A DNA stretch of 64,000 bases. Source: Gordonia araii NBRC 100433. GTDB taxonomy: Bacteria > Actinomycetota > Actinomycetes > Mycobacteriales > Mycobacteriaceae. Each line of letters begins with the position of its first letter. Within the stretch, counting starts at the first letter, position 1. This document shows, one piece after another, positions 56,286 to 64,000 of the stretch. The notes beneath the pieces were generated by a model, which was not told where the DNA came from, made no database searches, and was given only the letters and a program-made list of their open reading frames with translations. The stretch spans positions 62,001-126,000 of the forward strand of contig NZ_BAEE01000068.1 in assembly GCF_000241265.1 (NCBI RefSeq), written 5' to 3'. Both the position numbers and the translations under genes were made by a program.

Positions 56286-56915
56286 TCAATTCGCCGTGAC
56301 GTCCATCGGGTAGGTCGCCAGCAGCGGAAGCGGCCACGGTTGACGCCGCAGCGCCGTCGCCCACAGGTCGACGCCGGCGGGCGACAGCACATCGTCGGGC
56401 AGCGCCGAGGCGACCAGCCAACTGTCCTCGCTCAACTCGTCGTCGAGCTGACCGGGACCCCATCCCGCGTAGCCGGCCATCACCCGCACCCCGACGAGCA
56501 GTGGCGACAAAATCTCGGGATCGGCGTCGAGATCGACGAGCACCACGCGCCCGCTCACCGTCATCAATCCGCCGACGCCGTGCACGTCGACGCCGTGCTC
56601 GACCACTCCCAGGCACAGCGCGCCATCACGTTTGACCGGACCGCCGACGAACAGGGCCTTGGGGTTGGCGGCCAGCGACGACCATCGGGGCAACAGGTTG
56701 TGAACCGCCGAGTGCGACGGCTGGTTGATGACCACGCCGATGCTGCCGCCGTCCTCGTGCTCGATGATGTAGACGACCGTGCGCGCGAACGACGATTCGG
56801 TCAACGCCGGGGAGGCGATCAGCAACGTTCCCGCGCGGATGGCGGCCGCGCCGAACCGTCCGCCGGTGCTGCCACCGGTGCCGGTCCTCGGGTCGTCGAA
56901 GTCGTCACCGCCCAC
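56286..56915 (-). CDS. YqgE/AlgH-family protein
   Basis: 209 residues, DUF179 fold: IRAGTLLIASPAL, YIIEHEDGGSIGVVINQPS, FVGGPVKRDGAL, GYAGWGPGQLDDEL. Matches Rv0038 along the length. GTG at 56915 is chosen since a longer frame would overlap the divergent MFS gene. Function undefined. Confidence 0.88.
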   Translation of the reverse strand: MGGDDFDDPRTGTGGSTGGRFGAAAIRAGTLLIASPALTESSFARTVVYIIEHEDGGSIGVVINQPSHSAVHNLLPRWSSLAANPKALFVGGPVKRDGALCLGVVEHGVDVHGVGGLMTVSGRVVLVDLDADPEILSPLLVGVRVMAGYAGWGPGQLDDELSEDSWLVASALPDDVLSPAGVDLWATALRRQPWPLPLLATYPMDVTAN

Positions 56916-56962
56916 GACCTCATCATGGCACGATCGCGCATCGTCGTCGGTAGTCTTGAACG

Positions 56963-58177
56963 GTGAAAGTCCGGCTCCTGGCAACGCGGTTGACAGGTCA
57001 AACCGCCGACGGAATCTTCCAGGCAGCGCTCTTCGCCGCTATCGCCTTCAACCCCGATCATCAGGCCACTCCACTGCTCATGGCGGGGAGTCTCGCCGTG
57101 CTGGTCGGGCCGTACTCCCTCATCGGGCCATGGGTCGGCACCCTGCTCGACCACTGGGATCGACGCCTGGTGTTGTTGTGGGCGAACGTGATTCGCGCCG
57201 GACTCATCGTCGTGAGCGCGGCCTTGCTCGCGTCGAGCCTGCCCGAGGGCGTCGTACTCGCATCCGCGCTGGGCGTGATGGGCGCCAGCCGGTTCGTCGG
57301 CGCCGGCCTGTCCGCGGCACTGCCCCACGTCACCAGCCGCGAGTCCCTGGTCACCGACAACGCCGTGTTCACCACGCTCGGCGGGTTCGCCGTCGTCATC
57401 GGCCTCGGCATCGCCGCCGGTGCCCGCCTCATCGTCGGGGGCGACGACGTCGGGTCCGCCCTGACCATGCTCATCGGAGCCGGTTTCGCCCTGACCGCCG
57501 GTCTCCTCGCGCGGAGCTTCCCGGCGCGCTCGCTCGGGCCCGACGACGGCGAGTCGCCGCCCGCATCGTTGCCCAGCGCGCTCGCCAACGGCTGGCGCCG
57601 CGGAGCCGCCGCCGTCGTCCACACTCCGACGGTCGCGGTGGCTCTCGCCGCCATCGGCGCACATCGCTGGGTGTTCGGCATGAACTCCCTCGTCCTGCTG
57701 GTCCTGGCCAATCACGCCGGCGTCTCGACCGGATTGCGCCGATTCCTCCTGCTCGCCGGTGCGACCGCCGTCGGGGCCCTCCTCGCGGCGTTGACGACGC
57801 CGATCCTCGCCCGCCGCATCGGTCGGGGCAGGACGCTTGCTTCGGGGCTCGCGGTCGGCGTGCTGGCCCAGTCGACGCTGCTGACCTTCAACCTCGATCT
57901 ACTCGTCGGGGCCGCCGTCGTCCTGGGCTGGGTCGGGCAGACCGTCAAGCTCTGCGGCGACGTCGCGATGCAACTCGACATCGCCGACGACATCCGCGGG
58001 GAGGTGTTCGCGCTCCAGGACGCCGTCTTCAACCTGACGTTCGTCGCGGCGGTCTTCACGACCGCGGTCCTACTGCCCGACGACGGTCGGGCCACCGGAC
58101 TGGTGTTGCTCGGGGCCGTCGTCTACGCGGCCGCGCTGGTGGGCGTGGTGCGCCGACATCCGGCGACCATTCGATAG
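56963..58177 (+). CDS. MFS transporter (Rv0037c-like)
   Basis: 404 residues, 12 helices. Begins VKVRLLATRLTGQTADGIFQ, as in DHA3-like/enterobactin-type exporters. GTG at 56963; divergent from yqgE (47 bp), as Rv0037c and Rv0038 in mycobacteria. Substrate unknown. Confidence 0.87.
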   Translation: MKVRLLATRLTGQTADGIFQAALFAAIAFNPDHQATPLLMAGSLAVLVGPYSLIGPWVGTLLDHWDRRLVLLWANVIRAGLIVVSAALLASSLPEGVVLASALGVMGASRFVGAGLSAALPHVTSRESLVTDNAVFTTLGGFAVVIGLGIAAGARLIVGGDDVGSALTMLIGAGFALTAGLLARSFPARSLGPDDGESPPASLPSALANGWRRGAAAVVHTPTVAVALAAIGAHRWVFGMNSLVLLVLANHAGVSTGLRRFLLLAGATAVGALLAALTTPILARRIGRGRTLASGLAVGVLAQSTLLTFNLDLLVGAAVVLGWVGQTVKLCGDVAMQLDIADDIRGEVFALQDAVFNLTFVAAVFTTAVLLPDDGRATGLVLLGAVVYAAALVGVVRRHPATIR

Positions 58178-58184
58178 GGACGGA

Positions 58185-59297
58185 TCAGGATCGGTAACCC
58201 ATCGTCCGCAACTCGCTCGCGAGGCGGTCGAGGTCTTCCCTCTTCGCATCCAGGTGCGGACTCAGCCGCAGTACGGCGTTGTCGAGCATCAGCGGCGTGC
58301 GCTCGGGCAGCGCCGGTGTCACCAGCAGACCCGCGTCGCGCAGGTGGTTGGCCGCGGCGATCACGTCGGCGGCTTCGAACCCGGGCGGGGGAGCGAGGGT
58401 GACCAGCGCGGACGGCTCGTCGACCGGCTCCACGACCTCCCAGCTGCCGATCCCGGTGAGACGCTCGCGCGTGGCCCGGCCGATCGCCGCCAACTCGTCG
58501 AACACCGCCTGTGGACCCAAGCCGATCAGTTCCCCGACCGCCGCCCCCAGGCCGAGCCGTCCGGCGATGAAACCGGCCGTCGTGCCCGCTTCCATATCGG
58601 TGATCTCCACCCGGAGCCGCGAGTCGGCGCGGATCGCGACGAACCCGACTCCCCGCGGCCCGGTGAGCCATTTGCGGCTGGTGCCGTAGACGATGTCGGC
58701 GCCGGTGATCGTCGGAACGTGTCCGACCGCCTGCGCCATGTCGACGACGACCGGAACGTCGGCGGCGTGGGCGATCTCGACGATCTCGGCCACCGGCTGC
58801 ACGATGCCACTCGCCGAGCCGATGTGGCACACGTGGATGAAGTCCGGCTGCTCGAACTGCAGCATGTTCTCCAGCGCGTCGGTGTCGACGTGGCCGTAAA
58901 CGCTGGCCGCGGGCAGGGTGTGGACGGAGAAGCCGCGGCGTTCGAACTCGACGAGGTTCGGTCCGAATTCGTTCTTGGCCACCCAGACCGTGCTGGCGAC
59001 CGGCAGGTTGGCGACGCCGAGCATCGCGCGCAGCGCCGCCCGGGCGGTATCGCGGTAGACCAGCTCGTCGGAGTGGTGGCCGATCAGCGCGGCGAGTTCA
59101 CGCGACCCGCGCTCCAGCATCTGCTCCGCGGCGTCCATCGCGACGTATGAGCCGTGGCGGGACTCCTCCCACAGGTGGCCGGTGATCGCCTCGATGACGG
59201 CGTTCGACGACCGGCCGGCCGAGGCCGAGTCCAGGTGCGTGATCTCCGGCTCGATCCGCGCGTCATGCCATGCCGACCCGAGCTCGCTGAGGAACAT
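58185..59297 (-). CDS. Class V aminotransferase-like PLP enzyme (EgtE-like)
   Basis: 370 residues. PLP-Lys in GTSRKWLTGP (~residue 208), Asp in VVDMAQAVG, and HLDSASAGRSS start. Resembles the ergothioneine C-S lyase EgtE and isopenicillin-N epimerase-like enzymes. No egtABCD genes in the window, so the role is tentative. Convergent with the MFS gene. Confidence 0.7.
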   Translation of the reverse strand: MFLSELGSAWHDARIEPEITHLDSASAGRSSNAVIEAITGHLWEESRHGSYVAMDAAEQMLERGSRELAALIGHHSDELVYRDTARAALRAMLGVANLPVASTVWVAKNEFGPNLVEFERRGFSVHTLPAASVYGHVDTDALENMLQFEQPDFIHVCHIGSASGIVQPVAEIVEIAHAADVPVVVDMAQAVGHVPTITGADIVYGTSRKWLTGPRGVGFVAIRADSRLRVEITDMEAGTTAGFIAGRLGLGAAVGELIGLGPQAVFDELAAIGRATRERLTGIGSWEVVEPVDEPSALVTLAPPPGFEAADVIAAANHLRDAGLLVTPALPERTPLMLDNAVLRLSPHLDAKREDLDRLASELRTMGYRS

Positions 59298-59413
59298 GGC
59301 TCCAATCTAGACCGGCCCCCGATGTGCGCTGAGCCACGCCGGTCGGCTGCCGGGTGGGCGGTCGCCGACGGTGTTCGCCCAGGGCCTGCAGTCCGAGTGT
59401 GGCAACGGGCGGG

Positions 59414-59812
59414 CTAGCGGGGTGCTTCGATCCGATCGGAATCGGTCGAGACGATCTGCGCGCCAAGCGGCATCAGCGAGACCGGAACCATCTTGAAGCT
59501 GGCGATTCCCAGCGGGATGCCGATGATCGTCAGGCAGAGCGCGATACCCGTGGTGATGTGCCCGATGGCCAGCCAGATGCCCGCCACGATGAGCCAGATG
59601 ATGTTGCCGATCAGCGACATCGTGCCGGCGCCCGGCTTGCGCTCGATCGTCCGGCCGAACGGCCACAGCGCGTAGTTGGCCATGCGGAAGGAGGCGATCC
59701 CGAAAGGGATGGTGATGATCAGGATGCAGCAGATGACACCTGCGATGGCGTAGCCGATGGCCATCCAGAGGCCGGACAGGACCAGCCACAGGATGTTGAG
59801 GATCGTCTTCAT
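59414..59812 (-). CDS. YccF-domain membrane protein
   Basis: 132 residues with two YccF repeats, each with paired helices and IPFGIASFRM / IPLGIASFKM. Inner-membrane protein of unknown role. Follows the acidic-repeat gene by 48 bp on the same strand. Confidence 0.9.
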   Translation of the reverse strand: MKTILNILWLVLSGLWMAIGYAIAGVICCILIITIPFGIASFRMANYALWPFGRTIERKPGAGTMSLIGNIIWLIVAGIWLAIGHITTGIALCLTIIGIPLGIASFKMVPVSLMPLGAQIVSTDSDRIEAPR

Positions 59813-59860
59813 TCCCCGATTATGCCGCCGCGGGGCCGATTGCGCCCCTGGCAACGGTCA

Positions 59861-60367
59861 TCACGGTTTCCGATGGTGAACCCGGTCGATGGTGCCGTCT
59901 CCGTCCTCGTCGACGAGGGCGGTGTCCCACCGGCCGTCGCCGTCGGTGTCCAGCCGCAGCTCCCGGCGGCCGTCGGCGTGGGTCACCAGCGTCGCGTCGA
60001 TGGTTCCGTTGCCGTCGACGTCTATCGGCACCTCCATCCGTCCCGGTTCGGGCGCGGCCCGGGGAGCGGTCGGCGGGGCGGCGGGCCCGGCCGGTGGCTC
60101 GGCGCGCACGCCCCAGACTCCGTTCCCCGCGTCGGTGTAGAAGACGTCGACGGTTCCGTCGTCGTCGAGGTCGAGCGCGGCGTACTCGGCCACGCCGTCT
60201 CCGTCCAGGTCGATCATCAGGTCGTCGGCGAGGCCGTCCCCGTCGAAATCGAGGCGTATCGACTCGAGGCGCCCGTCCCCGTTCAGATCGACGTCCGCCG
60301 GGGCGTGCCACGTCGTCGTTTCACCGAAGCCCGTCCCGAAGGTGTGGGCGATGAGTGGTGGGTCCAT
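59861..60367 (-). CDS. Acidic DxDxDG-repeat protein (DUF6802-like)
   Basis: 168 residues, no signal peptide. At least six Asp-rich loops (DLNGDG, DFDGDG, DLDGDG, DLDDDG, DTDGDG, DEDGDG) at ~11-16-residue spacing, interrupted by a Pro/Ala linker (~93-112). Predicted calcium-binding. ATG at 60367, 8 nt after an ECF-type -10, so nearly leaderless. Paralogue in design of the gene at 18872. Function unknown. Confidence 0.78.
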   Translation of the reverse strand: MDPPLIAHTFGTGFGETTTWHAPADVDLNGDGRLESIRLDFDGDGLADDLMIDLDGDGVAEYAALDLDDDGTVDVFYTDAGNGVWGVRAEPPAGPAAPPTAPRAAPEPGRMEVPIDVDGNGTIDATLVTHADGRRELRLDTDGDGRWDTALVDEDGDGTIDRVHHRKP

Positions 60368-60375
60368 ATTCCTTG

Positions 60376-60401
60376 GACGCAGCCGGCGCCCGAGCGGTTC
60401 C
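60376..60401 (-). promoter_or_regulatory. ECF (SigM-like) promoter, site 3
   Basis: Minus strand GGAAC (60401-60397), 17-nt spacer, CGTC (60379-60376), 8 nt to ATG 60367. Spacer nearly identical to site 2. Confidence 0.8.
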
Positions 60402-60424
60402 ACGGTCCCCTGTCCGGTCCGGGA

Positions 60425-60810
60425 TGATCTCGATACACCGCCTCGCAAGCTCGGCGGCACTCGATCACCCAAGAGGACGAGCACCCCCGGAAAAGCAACC
60501 GCCGACTAGGTGGTCGAGTGACCCCAGGAGCAGCCGCCGCATTGGGTGGTGAGTGACCGCTCCCGTCGAATTGGCTGACGCTATTCGGGTGGTCGAGTGA
60601 CCGCGACGGAGGAGCGGTCGTATCGAAACCAGCGGCTGACTGGGTGGTCGAGTAACCCAGGAGCAGCCGCCGGCATTTGGGTGGTCGAGTGACCGCGACG
60701 CAGGAGCGGTCGTATCGAGACCCACCGCCCGCGACAGGGCAACCATCATTGGGTGGTCGAGTGACCGCGACGCAGGAGCGGTCGTATCGAGACCAGCGAG
60801 CGCGGCCGGC
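60425..60810. repeat. Dispersed GGTGGTCGAGTGACC repeats
   Basis: Six or so copies of GGTGGTCGAGTGACC; four carry the longer form with GCGACGCAGGAGCGGTCGTA or a variant plus TCGAGACC. These fill the 443 bp between the acidic-repeat gene and glpD. Actinobacterial intergenic repeat type. No gene or promoter was resolved within it. Confidence 0.85.
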
Positions 60811-62343
60811 CTACACCAGCGCGCTGGCGGCGATCTGCTCGACGGCCGGACGCGCGCGGTCGGCGTCGGCGGCGACGAGTCCGATCCGGGTTCGCCGGTC
60901 GAGCACGTCGTCGACGCTCAGGGCGCCCTCGTGGGTGAAGGCGAACTCGATCTCCGCGCGGGTCACGTCGATACCGTCGGCGATCGGGGCCAGCGGCTCG
61001 GCGACCGTCGCCGCTTCGACGACCCTGGGGGCTTCGGCGCCGAACCGCGCGACCAGCGATGCCGGCAACCCCGCCAGTTGCTGCCGGTCCGCGGCACTCG
61101 CTCCGACCAGCGCGATCGACGGCGTGACACAGCCGGTGGCGGCCGTGAGACCGGCCGCCTTGACCGCCGCGTCGACGGCGTCTTCAGCCATCTGCCGGTA
61201 CGTCGTCAGCTTCCCGCCGACGACGCTCACCAGCGAACCGTCGGTGACCCGCACGTCGTGCCGGCGCGACACGTCCGCCAGGGTGCTTCCGTCGCCGCCC
61301 GCGGTGTCGATCAGCGGCCGCAGGCCCGAGAACGCACCGCGGATGTCGGCACGGGTGACGGGAATGGCCAGCGCCGTGTTGACGGTGTTGAGCAGGAAGT
61401 CGATCTCGTCGTCGTCGGGGGTCGGCACGTCGGGAACCGGACCGTCGGCATCGACGTCGGTGAGTCCGAGATAGACGCGGCCCAGCTGCTCGGGCAGCAC
61501 GAAGACGAACCGGCTCGTCGACCCCGGAATCTGGACGGTCAACGCGGCGGTCGGGTTGCCGAACTTCTCCGCGTCGAACACGAGATGCGTCCCGCGACTC
61601 GGGCGGATGGACAGCGTCGAATCGATGTCGGACGCCCACACCCCGGTCGCGTTGACGACCGAGCGCGCCGCGACGTGGAACTCACGGTCGTCGAGCTCGT
61701 CGCGCAGCACCGCGCCGGTGCCGTCGGCCCGCAGCACGCGCACCCGCGTGAGGATCTGCGCGCCGTAACCCGCTGCCGTCCGCGCGACGGCGGTGACCAG
61801 CCGGGCGTCGTCGATCAGCTGGCCGTCGGTGGTCGACGCGCCACCGCGCAAGCCGTGGCGCCGCACGGTGGGGCACGAGGCGATCACCTCGATGGACGAG
61901 AGTCGCTTCGGGCCGGGCAGCACATCGGCCGGAGTGCGGGCGATCCGCCGCAGCACGTCGCCCGCACGGAATCCCGCGCGCACGAGGAGATCGGAGGTGC
62001 GATTGCCGAAGTCGGGGACCACCTGTCGCACCGGCCGGATGAGATGCGGGGCGATCGTCGTCATCAGGTGGTGGCGCTCGACGGCGCTCTCGTGGGCGAT
62101 GCCCACGTCGCCGGAGGCCAGGTAGCGCAGACCGCCGTGGACCAGCTTGCTGCTCCACCGCGACGTCCCGAAGGCGAGGTCGTGCGCCTCGACCAGTGCC
62201 ACCGACAATCCGCGGGTGGCCGCGTCGAGGGCGATGCCGACCCCGGTGATGCCACCGCCGATCACGAGCACGTCGACCGGCTCCGCCCGCGCCACCAGCG
62301 ACTCCAGATCGGCGCGGCGGCGCGCGGCATTCAGTGTGGTCAT
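60811..62343 (-). CDS. glpD: Glycerol-3-phosphate dehydrogenase (FAD)
   Basis: 510 residues. Oxidises glycerol-3-phosphate to DHAP at the membrane. FAD Rossmann GGGITGVGIALDAATRG near residue 28, then GTSRWSSKLVHGGLRYL, typical of GlpD. SD AAGGAG. Length and neighbours (TetR, FAD-oxidase) match Rv2249c (glpD1). Confidence 0.95.
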   Translation of the reverse strand: MTTLNAARRRADLESLVARAEPVDVLVIGGGITGVGIALDAATRGLSVALVEAHDLAFGTSRWSSKLVHGGLRYLASGDVGIAHESAVERHHLMTTIAPHLIRPVRQVVPDFGNRTSDLLVRAGFRAGDVLRRIARTPADVLPGPKRLSSIEVIASCPTVRRHGLRGGASTTDGQLIDDARLVTAVARTAAGYGAQILTRVRVLRADGTGAVLRDELDDREFHVAARSVVNATGVWASDIDSTLSIRPSRGTHLVFDAEKFGNPTAALTVQIPGSTSRFVFVLPEQLGRVYLGLTDVDADGPVPDVPTPDDDEIDFLLNTVNTALAIPVTRADIRGAFSGLRPLIDTAGGDGSTLADVSRRHDVRVTDGSLVSVVGGKLTTYRQMAEDAVDAAVKAAGLTAATGCVTPSIALVGASAADRQQLAGLPASLVARFGAEAPRVVEAATVAEPLAPIADGIDVTRAEIEFAFTHEGALSVDDVLDRRTRIGLVAADADRARPAVEQIAASALV

Positions 62344-62346
62344 CGG

Positions 62347-62976
62347 TTACTCCTTACCGGGTTGCTCGAGATAGCTGGCCAGTGCGCGATGCAGCTCGGT
62401 CGACCAGTCCTCGCCGAGGATCGGTTCGACGAGGGCCTGAGACTGCACCGCCGACTGGGTGATCAGCAGGACCATCGCCGCGAGTTTGTCCGGATCGCCG
62501 TCGCGCACCCATCCGTCGGCCTGGCCCTGTTCGATACCGTCGGCGAGCAGCCGCAGCAGGCTGCGCTGGCTGGATCCGAGGCGATCGAAGACATATGGCT
62601 GCAGGAAGTCCGGCTGGCCGCGCCACAGTTCGGCGAACAGCTCGTCGTCGCGGATCGCTCCGGCGACGCGGACGATCTGATCGATCTCCGGTGCGAACCC
62701 GGAACGCGTGCGCAGGGGAGTGGTCGCCTGCACCGCCTCGACGATCCGGTTGATCTCGCGATGACACAGATCGCGCACGACCTCGTCGAGGCTGGCCCAG
62801 CGCCGGTACACCGTTGGCCGGCTCACCCCGGCGGCACGCGCGACGTCGGCCAGACTGACCTTGCGGCCCTGCTGGCGCAGAATCTCCTCGCGCGCGGCGT
62901 CGAGCACCCGCGTACTCAACTCGTCCGCGGGCTCGTCGCGGCTCGATTCGGGCGAATCTGCATTACGGATTGACAT
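62347..62976 (-). CDS. TetR-family regulator (Rv2250c-like)
   Basis: 209 residues; HTH VSLADVARAAGVSRPTVYRRW (~residues 40-60). ATG at 62976. Divergent from the FAD-oxidase gene with a 20 bp gap, and 3 bp upstream of glpD on the same strand. Likely represses both. Confidence 0.88.
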   Translation of the reverse strand: MSIRNADSPESSRDEPADELSTRVLDAAREEILRQQGRKVSLADVARAAGVSRPTVYRRWASLDEVVRDLCHREINRIVEAVQATTPLRTRSGFAPEIDQIVRVAGAIRDDELFAELWRGQPDFLQPYVFDRLGSSQRSLLRLLADGIEQGQADGWVRDGDPDKLAAMVLLITQSAVQSQALVEPILGEDWSTELHRALASYLEQPGKE

Positions 62977-62979
62977 GAT

Positions 62980-62988
62980 GTGTAACAC
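62980..62988. promoter_or_regulatory. Possible TetR operator GTGTAACAC
   Basis: Odd-centred palindrome in the 20 bp gap between the TetR and FAD-oxidase starts. Weak: only 4-bp arms, but the location is where a TetR site would lie. Confidence 0.3.
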
Positions 62989-62996
62989 TGTATCGC

Positions 62997-64000
62997 ATGA
63001 CCGCCGGTTTTGACCCCGAATCACACCAGGTACCCGTTCCTCCCATGCGCTGGGACGCGTGGGGAGACCCCGAACTCGCCGCCCCGCTGTCGGAGGGCAC
63101 CTCGACGCTGATCCGCGGAATGCTCGGGGTCTCCGGCGAGGTCACCCTGCCCACCGTCGACCCCACGACGGTCGCGGTCTCGCCGAGCCGCCTGTCCGAC
63201 GCCGACCTGGCGAGCCTGCGCGCGATCGTCGGCGACGAGTGGGTATCGGCCGCCGACGCCGACCGCTTGCTGCGCGCCGGCGGCAAGTCGACGCCGGATT
63301 TGCTGCGCCGACGCCGGCCCGAGCAGGACGCACCCGACGCGGTGGTCGTACCCGCCACCGATGACGAGGTCGTCGCGCTGCTCGCCTGGTGCGCCCAGAA
63401 CCGGGTCGCCGTCGTTCCGTTCGGCGGTGGCACCAGCGTGGTCGGCGGGGTCGACCCCGAGGCCGGTGAACTCCGCGCCGCGGTCTCGGTCGACCTGCGT
63501 CGCATGGACGCCCTCCTCGACCTCGACGAGGTGTCGCAGATCGCCACCCTCGGCGCCGGCGTCACCGGACCCGACGCCGAACGGCTCCTCGGCGAACGCG
63601 GCTATTCGCTCGGCCACTTCCCGCAGAGTTTCCGCTACGCCACGATCGGCGGTTTCGCCGTGACCCGGTCGTCGGGTCAGGCATCGGCCGGGTACGGGCG
63701 GTTCGACGACATGGTGCAGGCCCTCACGCTGATCACGCCGCAGGGCGTGCTGGAAGCCGGCCGCTCGCCGAAGAACGCCGTCGGCCCCGACCTGCGTCAG
63801 TTGGTGATGGGTTCGGAAGGCGCGCTCGGCATCGTCACACGCGTGTCGCTGCGGGTGCACCGCGTTCCCGAGATGACCGAATACGAGGGCTGGCGCTTCG
63901 ACTCCTTCGCCGCCGCCGCGGCCGCGTTCCGCGCGGTCGCGCAGGAGGGTGTCATGCCGACAGTCATGCGCGTCTCCGACGAGGTCGAGACCGCCCTGAA
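62997..64000 (+). CDS. FAD-binding oxidase, AGPS/Rv2251-like (partial, C-terminus off window)
   Basis: 334 codons to the edge. PP-loop FAD motif PFGGGTSVVGG (~residue 145) and GSEGALGIVT. Resembles alkyl-DHAP synthase and glycolate oxidase-type flavoproteins. ATG at 62997, leaderless by position. Next to glpD, consistent with a glycerol/ether-lipid theme, as Rv2251. Confidence 0.85.
   Translation, partial: MTAGFDPESHQVPVPPMRWDAWGDPELAAPLSEGTSTLIRGMLGVSGEVTLPTVDPTTVAVSPSRLSDADLASLRAIVGDEWVSAADADRLLRAGGKSTPDLLRRRRPEQDAPDAVVVPATDDEVVALLAWCAQNRVAVVPFGGGTSVVGGVDPEAGELRAAVSVDLRRMDALLDLDEVSQIATLGAGVTGPDAERLLGERGYSLGHFPQSFRYATIGGFAVTRSSGQASAGYGRFDDMVQALTLITPQGVLEAGRSPKNAVGPDLRQLVMGSEGALGIVTRVSLRVHRVPEMTEYEGWRFDSFAAAAAAFRAVAQEGVMPTVMRVSDEVETAL

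Noticed and set aside
60425-60810. Insertion-sequence remnant
   Set aside because: No transposase fragment, terminal inverted repeats or target duplication; best read as intergenic repeats.

Overview
The window is high-GC actinobacterial DNA from a mycolic-acid-producing relative of Mycobacterium, and Gordonia (or a close genus) is my best guess. Three things point there: an MmpL3 mycolate flippase gene, GTP-dependent PEP carboxykinase, and gene blocks in the same order as in M. tuberculosis. The Rv numbers below are from memory. Blocks recognised: MoxR2/DUF4350/DUF4129/membrane protein (Rv3692-Rv3689), pckA/Rv0209-like/trmB/NYN/mmpL3/PerM-like/YbhN-like (Rv0211-Rv0204c), zmp1 (Rv0198c), cysK2/MFS (Rv0848-Rv0849), yqgE/MFS (Rv0038-Rv0037c) with leuS nearby, and glpD1/TetR/FAD-oxidase (Rv2249c-Rv2251). 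No rRNA, tRNA, CRISPR array or insertion sequence was seen.

Layout. 1-3593: a minus-strand MoxR operon with ATGA/GTGA overlaps, cut by the window edge. 3712-4148: a KstR-type operator and a ketosteroid isomerase. 4209-4475: a tandem array, followed by an SDR gene and a large patatin-like membrane protein. 8653-10321: a small operon of secreted or lipoprotein genes with two apparent disruptions. 10538-12347: MarR regulator plus drug-type MFS. 12357-16874: F420-type protein, MmpS-like protein and an ABC exporter. 16920-29893: gluconeogenesis, tRNA modification and the mmpL3 envelope locus, into which a LuxR-type two-component system has been placed. 30024-34731: a degenerate penicillin-binding lipoprotein, pirin and Zmp1, separated by 21-nt minisatellites. 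34776-35660: a second KstR-type operator and an HsaD-like hydrolase. 36294-40688: a His-rich-loop two-component system divergent from cysK2-MFS. 41722-43586: a pair resembling type VII secretion (T7SS) substrates. 43633-64000: mixed housekeeping genes (rnhA, leuS, yqgE, glpD), a desaturase, lipoproteins and small membrane proteins.

Most interesting signal: three near-identical promoters of the form GGAAC-N17-CGTC lie 8-9 nt upstream of start codons at 19183, 43586 and 60367. They match the ECF (SigM-like) type. They control two acidic DxDxDG-repeat proteins and an EspC-like/WXG-DUF1023 hydrolase pair. This looks like a small dispersed regulon of candidate T7SS-exported proteins. Secondary signals are two mirror-image KstR operators, a PBP-like lipoprotein lacking SxxK and KTG residues beneath GTCACA direct repeats, and gene-flanking minisatellites that share a GTGCCCACT core.
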